DNA of 35,099 bases. Origin: Bacteroidota bacterium. GTDB taxonomy: Bacteria; Bacteroidota; Bacteroidia; Bacteroidales; Bacteroidaceae. The number at the start of each line of letters is the position of its first letter. Position 1 is the first letter of the stretch. The stretch lies in contig JAEXAJ010000031.1 in assembly GCA_023458215.1 (NCBI GenBank), forward strand, positions 1 to 35,099. The letters run 5' to 3'. Below the pieces are notes generated by a model. That model ran no database searches. It saw only the letters and a list, made by a program, of their open reading frames with translations, and was not told the origin of the DNA. A program made the translations under genes and the position numbers. Of this stretch, positions 7,447 through 16,883 are shown piece after piece.

Positions 7447-8349
7447 ATGAAAACAACAGAAAAGAATAAACCATTAAGTCTGGACTACGATGTCATACGG
7501 GATAAAGTGGAACTCATAGCTCATGAAGAGTTCCGTTCTTTGCACCGTGGCATCGGTATGGTAGTGAGCTTCGCACAAATGGGAAGTGAGTTATTTTGTA
7601 TCGGACAACCCTATCGCACCAAAGAAAGCCGTATCATTCGTCTTCTGCAAGGCAAGGGGCGAATCTCCATCAACTTGGTGGAATATGAAGTAAGTGGGCA
7701 AATGTTAATCGTCACCCCACCAAACTCCCTGATAGAACTACTGGAGGTGAGCAAAGACTATAACTTTCAAGTAATAGTGACCGAAAATGATTTCTTACCT
7801 ACCGTACAAGGCAATAGTCTGAAAGACGTCTACGGACAACATGGCAGTACATTCCTACTGACAACAGAAGAATGGGAACATACCGGTAAACTCTTCGATT
7901 TACTATGGGAAACCATGCACCGCACCCCTTTCCGACGGGAAGTGGTACAACATCTCGTGACCGCCCTACTATATACCATAAAGTATATACGTGACCAAAG
8001 ACAAACCTCCACCCCACCTCGTATTTCGCGGCAAGAGGAACTATTCAATCGTTTCATTACACTAGTGAACGAACATAGCAAACGGGAACGTAACATCAGT
8101 TTCTATGCCGACAAACTCTGCCTGACACCACACTACCTGAGTACGATTATCCGCGAAGCCAGCGGACAGACCGTAATGGAATGGATCAACCAAGCCGTTG
8201 TCCTCGAAGCAAAGGTATTGCTGAAGCATAGTGACCTGCTCGTCTTCCAGATATCGGACGAACTGAACTTCCCCAATCCTTCTTTTTTCTCGAAATTCTT
8301 CAAAAGAATGACGGGAATGACGCCGGCAGAGTATCAGAAACAAGAATAA
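7447..8349 (+). CDS. AraC-family transcriptional regulator
   Basis: A 300-residue protein with an N-terminal cupin-like sensing region (about residues 20-150, including QPYRTKESRIIRLLQGKGRI) and a C-terminal AraC/XylS double helix-turn-helix (about 200-298). The HTH is recognisable by FYADKLCLTPHYLSTIIREA in the first half and FPNPSFFSKFFKRMTGMTPA in the second, the latter being the standard family signature. ATG 7447 (MKTTEKNK) is chosen over ATG 7369 because a promoter-like TATCTTTG lies between them and the upstream extension has no conserved look. It is transcribed divergently from the tolC-type efflux operon, so it probably controls that operon; the ligand is unknown. Confidence 0.9.
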   Translation: MKTTEKNKPLSLDYDVIRDKVELIAHEEFRSLHRGIGMVVSFAQMGSELFCIGQPYRTKESRIIRLLQGKGRISINLVEYEVSGQMLIVTPPNSLIELLEVSKDYNFQVIVTENDFLPTVQGNSLKDVYGQHGSTFLLTTEEWEHTGKLFDLLWETMHRTPFRREVVQHLVTALLYTIKYIRDQRQTSTPPRISRQEELFNRFITLVNEHSKRERNISFYADKLCLTPHYLSTIIREASGQTVMEWINQAVVLEAKVLLKHSDLLVFQISDELNFPNPSFFSKFFKRMTGMTPAEYQKQE

Positions 8350-8374
8350 ATATGATAGAATATAAAAAATAGCG

Positions 8375-8382
8375 TACCTTTG
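8375..8382 (+). promoter_or_regulatory. Candidate promoter -7 element for the helicase gene
   Basis: TACCTTTG, followed by CA, 21 bases before ATG 8404. This implies a very short leader and rules out the in-frame TTG at 8380 as the start. Confidence 0.5.
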
Positions 8383-8403
8383 CATCCTAAATCTTATAAG
8401 CTA

Positions 8404-11400
8404 ATGGACCTACCCTCTTTGAAAGGACTGCTGAACTCAGTCACAAATAATACCCGCGACGCAAGAAACATACTTACCTACTGGGAAGTGTTGGAGTATT
8501 TTCAGGAAATTACCTTTCCAAAACTAACCCAAGGGAGTAATGAGGAAAAAGTAAAGCCAAACGTCACCTCAGAAAAAGAGTTGAAAGACTTTGTCCAGTC
8601 GGCACGAAATGAAAAAGATACCATTCGTCTCTATGTAGGTGCAGTACCGAAATTTGATTTACTAACAGAATTGTATAAATGCGTTCCAGCTGATGAAGTA
8701 AATAAACGTTTTAGAAAACTCTTAGAAAGAGATTATAAAACCAGTGTACTCTACACTTTAGAAGTTACCCAAGATGGCAAATACGTTGAGGGATCATTTC
8801 AACTTTCGTCCTATATCTGGGCTATCAGCTGTCTGCTGTACAACTATGCAATCAATGAAGATAATCTGGAACCCTTCTTAGAAGCAGGAAATGAGTTCTT
8901 TCAAGGAGAACCATCTAACGGACTATACGAGCGGTTATTGAAAAAGACTGATCTACTTTTAAAAGAGCTTCGCATCTACAAGTTATTTGCTCCAACTAAT
9001 GCCAACCAACAAAGAAAACTGGAAAAAGTATGTATACGCATATTTTCGGAGAATGAAACCGACCTGAATCAGAGCTTTTACACTAAAGACTTAAACCGTA
9101 TACACAAAAGTCTGCAAAACGAAGGAGGCACCCGTTTGTTGCTTGATTATATCAACGCTCCATTAAAAACCATTGAGGAACGTCGAAGCATCTGCTCAAT
9201 AGATAACTATAAGAAATGGCTGCAACCGGACAAATATCCGATGGGGCGTTGGCCTTCGGAATTCTCTCCCGCCCTGATGCAACAAATGGCGATAAATATT
9301 GCTTTGGCCGATGAACGTCATGGCGGCCAAGGCATATTCTCCGTAAACGGCCCTCCGGGAACCGGCAAAACAACCTTGCTAAAAGATATCATTGCCGAAT
9401 ACATCGTGCGCCGGGCACACATTTTAGCCAACCTGAACGAACCGGACGATGCTTACGACAATAAACCTGTTTACAGTAAACTAATTGAAGGTAATAGGTA
9501 TGCTCAAAAAACACATGCCTTTAAAGCTGGATTAGGACTGGATGATTATGGCATTCTGGTAGCCTCTTGCAATAATACTGCCGTAGAAAATATAACCTTC
9601 GAACTCCCCGAAATGAGCAAACTGCCTAATGCGGAAGCAATGAAAAAGGCAGGACATACCTTACTGTTCAGTGAAGAAAAAGAACTTTTTTTCGGAGAAC
9701 TTGCCACTAATATGTTAAATGGTTCGATAGACCCCAAACAACATACCAAAAAGGCTTGGGGATTGATATCAGCACGATTGGGCAAGAGTGACAACATCCG
9801 CTCTTTCAAAGAGATGGTACTGGATCAATTCACCGAAAAAATTAGCAGCAAACACGGAAATGAAAATAACACTGCTAAATTCAAAGAACCCTATAAAGAT
9901 TTCAATACGGCTAAAGATCTGTTTTTAGCACAGTATCAACTTGTAGAACAAATACGCCGGAAACTTTCTTGTAATGAGGTCATCTTTGAAGATACAAACG
10001 AAAAGATGCAATCGACCAATCCGTTGATTGATGCAGAGTTTGATAAGGCCAGAGAAGAACTATTTTATTTGGCACTCAAGTTACATGGTTCGTTCTTATT
10101 CAGTTCCAGCATCTGGAAACGCAATCTTTATTCATTGAAATATCTTTGGGAAGGGAAGTACAGCACCGAAGAAAAGAAACTGATCTTCCCTCACCTGCTT
10201 AACAGCCTCTTCTTGCTTGTACCTGTAGTTTCCACGACTTTTGCTTCGGTACAGAAAATGCTTGAATATGTAGGCAAGGAACAATTAGGTTTACTGATAG
10301 TAGATGAAGCCGGACAAGCCGCTCCGCAATATGCTGTCGGTGCCTTATGGAGGGCAAAGAAAGCAATCATCGTAGGTGATCCGAAACAAGTGGAACCTGT
10401 TGTGACAACGGATGAAACATTGATGAGTATCTATCAAAAGAAATGCAGAATCGATTCCCTGAAGGCATATATGTCTAAATCTCACTCCGTACAAGGCTTT
10501 GCAGACTTGATTAATCCCTACGGTGCATGGATTGGAGACACATGGGTAGGATGCCCGTTAGTCGTTCATCGCCGCTGTATCAACCCGATGTTCGGTATTT
10601 CCAATCGGGTATCTTATGACGAGACTATGATTTTGGGTACAAAAGATGAAGTGAAAGAAGAAGAACAAAAAGAGTTATTATTCCCTCACTCACTTTGGAT
10701 AGATGTACCGGGAAACAAAAACATGCATACGCAGGGTAATAATCATTATCTACCCGAACAAGGAGAACTTTGTCTGCGGATTATTCTATCCTGGATGAAG
10801 AAACATAACAAGAAAGGAGATAACCGGAAACTCTACGTCATTTCGCCTTTTACCACCGTAATCAACGGAGTGAAAGATTCTGTAAAAAAGGCATTACAGG
10901 AAAAAGAGAATGAACACCTCCTATTGAAATACAAATCCTGGGCAAATACCAACTGTGGAACCGTCCATAAGTTTCAAGGCAAAGAAGCGGAGGAAGTAAT
11001 CTTTATATTGGGATGCCAACCCTCTTCCGGCGGAGCTATTGGCTGGGTGAACAGCAATATTCTGAATGTAGCCGTAACCCGTGCCAAGAAAAAGGTATAT
11101 TTTATCGGCGATTACGAAGTATGGTCACAAAAGAATGGAAACTTTAATACGCATATCATCCACTTTTCGGACGAAGATACCGGATTACATCGATTGAATC
11201 ACACCGAGCTGCCCGCTTTTGAAGAGGAAATTAAAGAAGATGATACAGAGCTTACAGATATGGAAGAACTCATCAGTAAAGACCCCATTGCAGACGAATC
11301 GGATATAGATGTGGAGGATGATTTTACAGACAATCCGGAGCAGGAGGTAAACCCTATTCCCAAGTATTCATTTCTGACGGGTCCCGGTTACCGCAGACGG

Positions 11401-11622
11401 CAAAATGTGATATATTCACATCCTTACCAATTGATTTTTGAAGTTCTCAGCAATGATCCTTCAGAAACACTCCCCCATTTGCCTGCCTCCCATTACCAGA
11501 GAATATCAGATAAACCCGACTTATGGATGTGTTTGATTTATCCTAGCAATATAGATTTAATGGAGGAGGAACTACGCATGGAACTGGACGAGGTAACAGA
11601 ATGGTATATGAGTGAAGAGTAA
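8404..11622 (+). CDS. Large SF1 (UPF1-like) DNA/RNA helicase
   Basis: A 1072-residue protein with a complete set of superfamily-1 helicase motifs: Walker A GPPGTGKT (316-323), motif II DEAGQ (634-638), motif III GDPKQVEP (about 657-664), motif V TVHKFQGKEAEE (853-864) and motif VI NVAVTRAKKKVYF (888-900). About 300 residues precede motif I, and some 270 separate motifs I and II. A very acidic linker (about 940-990) leads to a C-terminal region containing GPGYRRRQNVIYSHPYQLIF that I do not recognise. Pfam-type AAA_11/AAA_12 domains would be expected. The gene has its own promoter-like element and no operon partner. The biological role is unknown; RNA/DNA repair or phage defence are both possible. 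Confidence 0.9.
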   Translation: MDLPSLKGLLNSVTNNTRDARNILTYWEVLEYFQEITFPKLTQGSNEEKVKPNVTSEKELKDFVQSARNEKDTIRLYVGAVPKFDLLTELYKCVPADEVNKRFRKLLERDYKTSVLYTLEVTQDGKYVEGSFQLSSYIWAISCLLYNYAINEDNLEPFLEAGNEFFQGEPSNGLYERLLKKTDLLLKELRIYKLFAPTNANQQRKLEKVCIRIFSENETDLNQSFYTKDLNRIHKSLQNEGGTRLLLDYINAPLKTIEERRSICSIDNYKKWLQPDKYPMGRWPSEFSPALMQQMAINIALADERHGGQGIFSVNGPPGTGKTTLLKDIIAEYIVRRAHILANLNEPDDAYDNKPVYSKLIEGNRYAQKTHAFKAGLGLDDYGILVASCNNTAVENITFELPEMSKLPNAEAMKKAGHTLLFSEEKELFFGELATNMLNGSIDPKQHTKKAWGLISARLGKSDNIRSFKEMVLDQFTEKISSKHGNENNTAKFKEPYKDFNTAKDLFLAQYQLVEQIRRKLSCNEVIFEDTNEKMQSTNPLIDAEFDKAREELFYLALKLHGSFLFSSSIWKRNLYSLKYLWEGKYSTEEKKLIFPHLLNSLFLLVPVVSTTFASVQKMLEYVGKEQLGLLIVDEAGQAAPQYAVGALWRAKKAIIVGDPKQVEPVVTTDETLMSIYQKKCRIDSLKAYMSKSHSVQGFADLINPYGAWIGDTWVGCPLVVHRRCINPMFGISNRVSYDETMILGTKDEVKEEEQKELLFPHSLWIDVPGNKNMHTQGNNHYLPEQGELCLRIILSWMKKHNKKGDNRKLYVISPFTTVINGVKDSVKKALQEKENEHLLLKYKSWANTNCGTVHKFQGKEAEEVIFILGCQPSSGGAIGWVNSNILNVAVTRAKKKVYFIGDYEVWSQKNGNFNTHIIHFSDEDTGLHRLNHTELPAFEEEIKEDDTELTDMEELISKDPIADESDIDVEDDFTDNPEQEVNPIPKYSFLTGPGYRRRQNVIYSHPYQLIFEVLSNDPSETLPHLPASHYQRISDKPDLWMCLIYPSNIDLMEEELRMELDEVTEWYMSEE

Positions 11623-11721
11623 TGACGCAGCTTACTAAACAAAATGACACAGCTCAGTAAAGCAAATGACGCACCTCATTATCCGTGAGATGCGTCATTT
11701 TGTTTAGTAAGCTGCGTCATT
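11621..11721. repeat. Nested inverted repeat between convergent genes (probable bidirectional terminator)
   Basis: Arms 11621-11648 and 11694-11721 are perfect 28-bp inverted repeats separated by 45 nt. Inside, 11664-11678 and 11686-11700 form a competing 15-bp stem with one mismatch. The whole is built from about five copies of a ~22-bp unit beginning TGACGCA or TGACACA, three on the plus strand and two inverted. The left arm begins in the helicase stop codon (11620-11622); the DUF4251 gene ends 20 bases beyond the right arm. Confidence 0.85.
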
Positions 11722-11741
11722 TCAGACATTATCTTCAGCCT

Positions 11742-12293
11742 TTATCTGGCAAACCCTTTAAAAATTCCTGCTTCACTGTAAGGCAATAAGTTTCCTCGCA
11801 ACGTAATTCTGTTTGAATGGAAGTTCGGATTGACTTCTACAGAAGCTTCATTACTTCCTTTAAACAGTGTAATGCGCACCGAAGCTGAGATACCTACTCC
11901 TGATACATGCATCGAGAAATACACAGTTCCTTTCTTATCGGTTTTGATATTCATTCCCGAAGCACGTCCTTCTACAGTGATACCACCCAAACCATTAGGA
12001 CCTCCCCCTCTGTAAGAAGCAATTTGCACTACAGCCATGCCATCGGACAAAGATACAAAGTTGGTTGAAGAAGATACAAAGGCACTTCTGCCACGTTTAA
12101 ACTGTAACTGGTCAGCCTTCAACACAAAATCCATATTCTCCAAAGCATATACAGCTTTCACATGATTGATGGAATCCTGAATGGCTTCCAAACGCTTCTG
12201 CTCCTTTCGCCGGGCATCTCGCTCCGCCTTCGTTTGTGCGTTGGCAGCTATAGCCACCAACAGCACAGTCATTATAACAATCAGTCTGTTCAT
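11742..12293 (-). CDS. DUF4251 domain-containing exported protein
   Basis: A 183-residue protein with a signal peptide (MNRLIVIMTVLLVAIAANAQ) followed by a charged helical stretch (TKAERDARRKEQKRLEAIQD) and a beta-rich domain. Features of the DUF4251 family found in Bacteroidales are visible: FVLKADQLQFKRG, a Gly-rich turn (YRGGGPNGLGG) and VSGVGISASVRITLFKGSNEA. The function of the family is not known. ATG 12293 is preferred to a GTG at 12299 because AGAAAG lies nine bases before it. The gene is 100 bases downstream of carB on the same strand with no promoter element visible in the gap, so it may be read through from carB; it is convergent with the helicase gene. Confidence 0.85.
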   Translation of the reverse strand: MNRLIVIMTVLLVAIAANAQTKAERDARRKEQKRLEAIQDSINHVKAVYALENMDFVLKADQLQFKRGRSAFVSSSTNFVSLSDGMAVVQIASYRGGGPNGLGGITVEGRASGMNIKTDKKGTVYFSMHVSGVGISASVRITLFKGSNEASVEVNPNFHSNRITLRGNLLPYSEAGIFKGFAR

Positions 12294-12393
12294 TTTCACG
12301 CTTTCTTAATTGGTTAATTTTAAACTTGTTCATTTTAGAATGCTTCAATATAACAGACTCAGGCAGAAGATGTTTAGTGAAATTATTATAATG

Positions 12394-15300
12394 TTATTTA
12401 TATTCTGACCACGACTTAATTGCCAGATCATCAGGCGTCATAGTGCAGAAGGCCTGGATAAAGGCACTCGCTAACCGTGCATTCGTTATCAACGGAATAT
12501 TCAGGTCGATCGCAGCGCGACGAATCTTATAACCGTTGCTCAACTCACCGGTAGTCAGGTTCTTAGGGATATTCACGACCATGTCTATTTCCTTATGGTG
12601 CAACATATCAAGGGCTTTGGGTATAGAATCGGTGCCATCAGCCCCCACCTCACTAGGCCAAAGTACACGGGTGCATTCGATGCCGGCATCCGAAAGAGCC
12701 TTATAGGTACCTCCCGTTGCATAAAGCTTATAATCTTTGCGCACCAACATACGAACCGCGTCCATCATATCGACTTTCTGCTTTAATGAACCTGTAGAAA
12801 GCAGGATATTCTTCTTCGGAATGCGATAGCCTACGGATAGCATAGCTTTCAGTACCGCACAGGAAGTATCACTGCCGATGCAACCCACTTCACCCGTAGA
12901 AGCCATATCCACGCCTAATACAGGGTCTGCCTTTTGCAAGCGGTTGAATGAGAATTGACTTGCCTTAATTCCTACATAATCCAGGTCGAAGAGATTCTTA
13001 TCCGGCTTTTGCACAGGGATGCCGAGCATTACCTTGGTGGCAAGTTCGATAAAGTTTATCTTCAACACCTTACTGACAAAGGGGAAACTTCTCGACGCAC
13101 GCAGGTTACACTCAATCACCTTGATATCGTTGTCTTTTGCCAGATATTGGATATTGAACGGACCGGAGATGTTCAGTTCGCGAGCAATCTCACGGCTGAT
13201 ACGTTTGATGCGGCGTACGGTTTCCACGTAAAGCTTCTGCGGCGGGAACTGAATGGTAGCATCACCGGAGTGCACACCTGCAAATTCAATGTGCTCGCTG
13301 ATAGCGTATGCAATGATTTCACCGTTTTGGGCTACCGCATCCATCTCTACCTCCTTGGCATGTTCGATAAACTGGCTTACTACTACAGGATGCTTCTTCG
13401 ATACATTGGCAGCCAGTTCGAGGAAACGTTCAAGCTCTTCTTGATTGGAGCAGACGTTCATGGCAGCACCGGATAACACGTATGAAGGACGAACCAACAC
13501 AGGGAAGCCGACTTTGGCTACAAAAGCGTTGATATCTTCGAGTGAAGTAAGGGCGCTCCATTCGGGCTGGTCTACCCCGATGCGGTCGAGCATAGCGGAG
13601 AACTTGTCACGGTCTTCGGCATTGTCGATGCTCTTGGCACTTGTTCCGAGGATGGGGACGTTCTGTGCATCGAGGCGCAAAGCGAGGTTGTTGGGTATCT
13701 GACCACCGGTGGATACGATGACGCCATGAGGATTCTCCAGTTCGAGGATATCCATGACACGCTCGAAAGTGAGTTCGTCGAAGTAAAGGCGGTCGCACAT
13801 GTCGTAGTCGGTAGATACGGTTTCGGGATTGTAGTTTATCATCACACTGCGATAACCTTCCTTACGAATCGTATTCAGGGCCTGAACGCCACACCAGTCG
13901 AATTCTACGGAAGATCCGATACGATAAGCACCGGAACCGAGAACGACGATGCTCCTCTTATCTCCCAAATACTTCACGTCATTGGCAATGCCGCTATAAG
14001 TAAGATACAGGTAGTTGGTCTGTGCGGGATATTCGGCGGCAAGGGTATCGATTTGTTTTACTACAGGCAGCACACCTACACTTTTGCGATGGTTACGAAC
14101 ATAGAGTATTCCATCTTCCATATCGCCTTCGAAACCGATGGCACGAGCTATCTGAAAGTCAGAGAAGCCTTGACGTTTGGCCTTTTGAAGGAGTTCGATG
14201 GGCAACTCTGCAATTTGTTTGTGGTTCTTGCTCCATTGTTGCAGTTCTTTGCTGGTGTGCATAATGTTCATCAGCTTTTCGAGGAACCACTTGTCTATCT
14301 TGGTCAATTCGTGTACCTGGTCTACGGTATATCCGGCACGGAATGCTTTAGAGATCATGAAGATACGTTTATCGGTAGGTTCGCGAAGGGCTTTGTCGAT
14401 GTCGGCAATGACCAGTTCTTTGTTTTCTACAAAGCCGTGCATGCCCTGACCTATCATTCGAAGTCCTTTCTGAATAGCTTCTTCAAAAGTACGGCCGATG
14501 GCCATGACCTCTCCTACGGACTTCATGGAAGAACCGAGTTCTTTGTCTACCCCGTGGAACTTACCCAAATCCCAGCGGGGGATTTTGCAGACTACATAGT
14601 CCAGTGCAGGTTCAAAGAAGGCACTCGTAGTCTTGGTCACTGAGTTTTTCAAATCGAACAAGCCATACCCCAATCCCAGTTTTGCAGCTACAAATGCGAG
14701 CGGATAACCTGTTGCTTTAGAGGCCAATGCAGATGAACGGCTCAAGCGGGCATTTACCTCGATGACCCGATAATCTTCGCTCTCGGGGTCGTAAGCATAC
14801 TGCACGTTACATTCGCCTACGATACCGATGTGGCGAATAATGCGGATAGCAAGTTCACGAAGCAGATGATAGTCTTTGTTACTCAATGTTTGCGACGGAG
14901 CAATTACGATGGACTCACCCGTATGGATGCCCAGCGGGTCGAAGTTCTCCATATTACAAACGGTAATGCAATTGTCGAAACGGTCGCGCACTACCTCGTA
15001 TTCTACTTCCTTCCAACCTCGCAAAGACTTTTCTACCAATACTTGCGGGGAGAAAGCAAAGGCTTTTTCTACCAATACATTCAGTTCATCTTCGTTGTCG
15101 CAGAAGCCGGAACCCAATCCACCGAGTGCGTAAGCTGCACGTACAATAACAGGATAACCCAAACGGGCAGCAGCACGACGGGCATCCTCTACATTCTCTA
15201 CGGCTTCGCTTTGGATGGTCTTTACATCAATCTCGTTCAGCTTATGAACGAATATCTCACGGTCTTCGGTGTCAATAATGGCTTGTACGGGCGTACCAAG

Positions 15301-15642
15301 GACTTTTACATTATATTTATCAAAGATACCTTCTTTGTAAAGTGCCACACCGCAGTTCAAAGCGGTTTGCCCGCCAAAGGCAAGCATAATGCCGTCAGGT
15401 TGTTCCTTTTGGATTACTTTCTCTACGAAATAGGGAGTTACGGGCAGGAAGTAAATCTGATCGGCTACTCCTTCTGATGTTTGTACGGTAGCGATATTCG
15501 GGTTAATAAGGACGGTTTCGATACCTTCTTCCTTCAATGCTTTGAGTGCCTGGCTACCTGAGTAATCGAACTCTCCCGCTTCACCGATCTTCAGTGCACC
15601 GGAACCGAGTAACAGGACTTTCTTTATATTGTCTTCTTTCAT
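12394..15642 (-). CDS. carB: Carbamoyl-phosphate synthase large subunit
   Basis: At 1082 residues it is close to the usual length (about 1070). It makes carbamoyl phosphate from ammonia delivered by CarA, bicarbonate and two ATP, for pyrimidines and arginine. The two homologous halves each open with a dinucleotide-like motif (LLLGSGALKIGEAGEFDYSG; VVLGSGAYRIGSSVEFDWCG) and each carries an ATP-grasp fold (YALGGLGSGF... and YVLSGAAMNV...). The C-terminal ~140 residues form the MGS-like allosteric domain (LYATGGTYKALSDAGIE... NIPKNLTTGELSNGYKIRRA). It sits 36 bases downstream of carA and is the last biosynthetic gene of the minus-strand glmS-purF-like-carA-carB set. Confidence 0.97.
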   Translation of the reverse strand: MKEDNIKKVLLLGSGALKIGEAGEFDYSGSQALKALKEEGIETVLINPNIATVQTSEGVADQIYFLPVTPYFVEKVIQKEQPDGIMLAFGGQTALNCGVALYKEGIFDKYNVKVLGTPVQAIIDTEDREIFVHKLNEIDVKTIQSEAVENVEDARRAAARLGYPVIVRAAYALGGLGSGFCDNEDELNVLVEKAFAFSPQVLVEKSLRGWKEVEYEVVRDRFDNCITVCNMENFDPLGIHTGESIVIAPSQTLSNKDYHLLRELAIRIIRHIGIVGECNVQYAYDPESEDYRVIEVNARLSRSSALASKATGYPLAFVAAKLGLGYGLFDLKNSVTKTTSAFFEPALDYVVCKIPRWDLGKFHGVDKELGSSMKSVGEVMAIGRTFEEAIQKGLRMIGQGMHGFVENKELVIADIDKALREPTDKRIFMISKAFRAGYTVDQVHELTKIDKWFLEKLMNIMHTSKELQQWSKNHKQIAELPIELLQKAKRQGFSDFQIARAIGFEGDMEDGILYVRNHRKSVGVLPVVKQIDTLAAEYPAQTNYLYLTYSGIANDVKYLGDKRSIVVLGSGAYRIGSSVEFDWCGVQALNTIRKEGYRSVMINYNPETVSTDYDMCDRLYFDELTFERVMDILELENPHGVIVSTGGQIPNNLALRLDAQNVPILGTSAKSIDNAEDRDKFSAMLDRIGVDQPEWSALTSLEDINAFVAKVGFPVLVRPSYVLSGAAMNVCSNQEELERFLELAANVSKKHPVVVSQFIEHAKEVEMDAVAQNGEIIAYAISEHIEFAGVHSGDATIQFPPQKLYVETVRRIKRISREIARELNISGPFNIQYLAKDNDIKVIECNLRASRSFPFVSKVLKINFIELATKVMLGIPVQKPDKNLFDLDYVGIKASQFSFNRLQKADPVLGVDMASTGEVGCIGSDTSCAVLKAMLSVGYRIPKKNILLSTGSLKQKVDMMDAVRMLVRKDYKLYATGGTYKALSDAGIECTRVLWPSEVGADGTDSIPKALDMLHHKEIDMVVNIPKNLTTGELSNGYKIRRAAIDLNIPLITNARLASAFIQAFCTMTPDDLAIKSWSEYK

Positions 15643-15678
15643 TTGAATCTTATATATTATAAATTGAAATAGTACTTG

Positions 15679-16755
15679 TTACAGCAATTTCACAAACTCG
15701 TCAAACAGAAATTCCGTATCCGTAGGACCACTGGCTGCTTCGGGATGGAATTGAGCCGAGAACCAAGGATTGCGTTTATGCTTGATACCTTCATTCGATC
15801 CGTCGTTCATATTGATAAACAGCGGTTCCCAATCTGCGGTCAGCGTATTGTTATCTACGGCATAACCATGATTCTGAGAGGTGATGAAACAACGCTCTGT
15901 GCCTACCATTCGCACCGGTTGGTTATGGCTGCGATGTCCGTATTTCAGTTTATAAATCTTCGCTCCTCCCGCCTTTGAAAGCAATTGATTACCCATACAG
16001 ATACCGAAGATAGGCAATTTTTCATTCGCCATTGCCTTGCGGATATTCTGTACAGCTACATCGCAAGTGTCCGGGTCACCGGGGCCGTTGGAAATGAACA
16101 GACCATCAAACTCCAATCCGCTATAATCATAATTCCAAGGCACGCGAATCACTTCCACATCCCGTTTCAGCAAGCAGCGAATGATGTTGGTCTTTACGCC
16201 GCAATCTACAAGTACTACTTTCTTCTTTCCCTCACCTTCATTGTAACGGATTACTTCCTTGCAACTCACCTTATCCACATAATTCACGCCATCATATATT
16301 GCTTCGGGAATATTGTCAGGCTCATCATCAAAGACAATCTTGCCCATCATCACACCATGTTCGCGCAGCACTTTGGTCAGTTCGCGTGTATCGATACCCG
16401 TAATGCCCGGCACTTGTTCACGTTTCAGCCAGTCAGCGAGGCTTTCTGTTGCATTCCAATGGCTGTAGTTTTCCGAATAATCACTTACGATGATAGCTTC
16501 GGCATGAATTCGTTCACTCTCCATAAAAGTAGCCAACCCATTCGGTTCGATAGTGAAAGGAGGCACACCATAATTACCTACCAACGGGTAAGTCAGTGTC
16601 ATTAACTGCCCGGCATACGAAGGGTCGGTCAAGCTCTCAGGATAGCCTGTCATAGCTGTGTTGAAGACCACCTCTCCCGCTACCGGCTTTTCAAAACCGA
16701 ACGACTTGCCGTGGAAGCGGCTCCCGTCGTCGAGGATAAGAGTTACATTTCTCAT
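15679..16755 (-). CDS. carA: Carbamoyl-phosphate synthase small (glutaminase) subunit
   Basis: A 358-residue class-I glutamine amidotransferase subunit that hydrolyses glutamine and tunnels ammonia to CarB. The N-terminal CarA domain is shown by LILDDGSRFHGKSFG and FNTAMTGYPESLTDPSYAGQ. The C-terminal triad-type domain has the nucleophile C253 in GICMGNQ (Asn where many CarA proteins have His) and the His and Glu of FHPEAASGPTDTEF near the end. It is immediately upstream of carB. The 124-base gap to the preceding purF-like gene is almost wholly an AT-rich palindrome, which may affect mRNA processing or stability between the two. Confidence 0.97.
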   Translation of the reverse strand: MRNVTLILDDGSRFHGKSFGFEKPVAGEVVFNTAMTGYPESLTDPSYAGQLMTLTYPLVGNYGVPPFTIEPNGLATFMESERIHAEAIIVSDYSENYSHWNATESLADWLKREQVPGITGIDTRELTKVLREHGVMMGKIVFDDEPDNIPEAIYDGVNYVDKVSCKEVIRYNEGEGKKKVVLVDCGVKTNIIRCLLKRDVEVIRVPWNYDYSGLEFDGLFISNGPGDPDTCDVAVQNIRKAMANEKLPIFGICMGNQLLSKAGGAKIYKLKYGHRSHNQPVRMVGTERCFITSQNHGYAVDNNTLTADWEPLFINMNDGSNEGIKHKRNPWFSAQFHPEAASGPTDTEFLFDEFVKLL

Positions 16756-16778
16756 CTTTAAATAATGGTAATGAGTTA

Positions 16779-16883
16779 TTAGTTATGAGTTATTAGTTAT
16801 AAGTTATTTGTTGGTGGGTCCGCTGCGTTATATGCTGCATAGAAGCACAAGCAAATAACTTATAACTAATAACTCATAACTAA
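16779..16883. repeat. AT-rich palindromic repeat, copy 3 (with 41-nt core)
   Basis: Arms 16779-16810 and 16852-16883 are a perfect 32-bp inverted repeat made of AGTTAT/ATAACT words, separated by a 41-nt core (16811-16851) containing GCTGCG and TATGCTGCATAGAA. The right arm supplies the TAG stop (16880-16882) of the purF-like gene. The element fills the gap between the purF-like gene and carA. Confidence 0.9.

Noticed and set aside
8380..8403. TTG start extending the helicase by eight codons
   Set aside because: The TTG is part of the promoter-like TACCTTTG; ATG 8404 is the better start.
11621..11721. Short CRISPR array
   Set aside because: Units are ~22 bp, imperfect, partly inverted and have no spacers; no cas genes nearby.
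13726..14643. 305-codon open frame antisense to carB
   Set aside because: Lies wholly within carB, whose frame is certain; no family resemblance.
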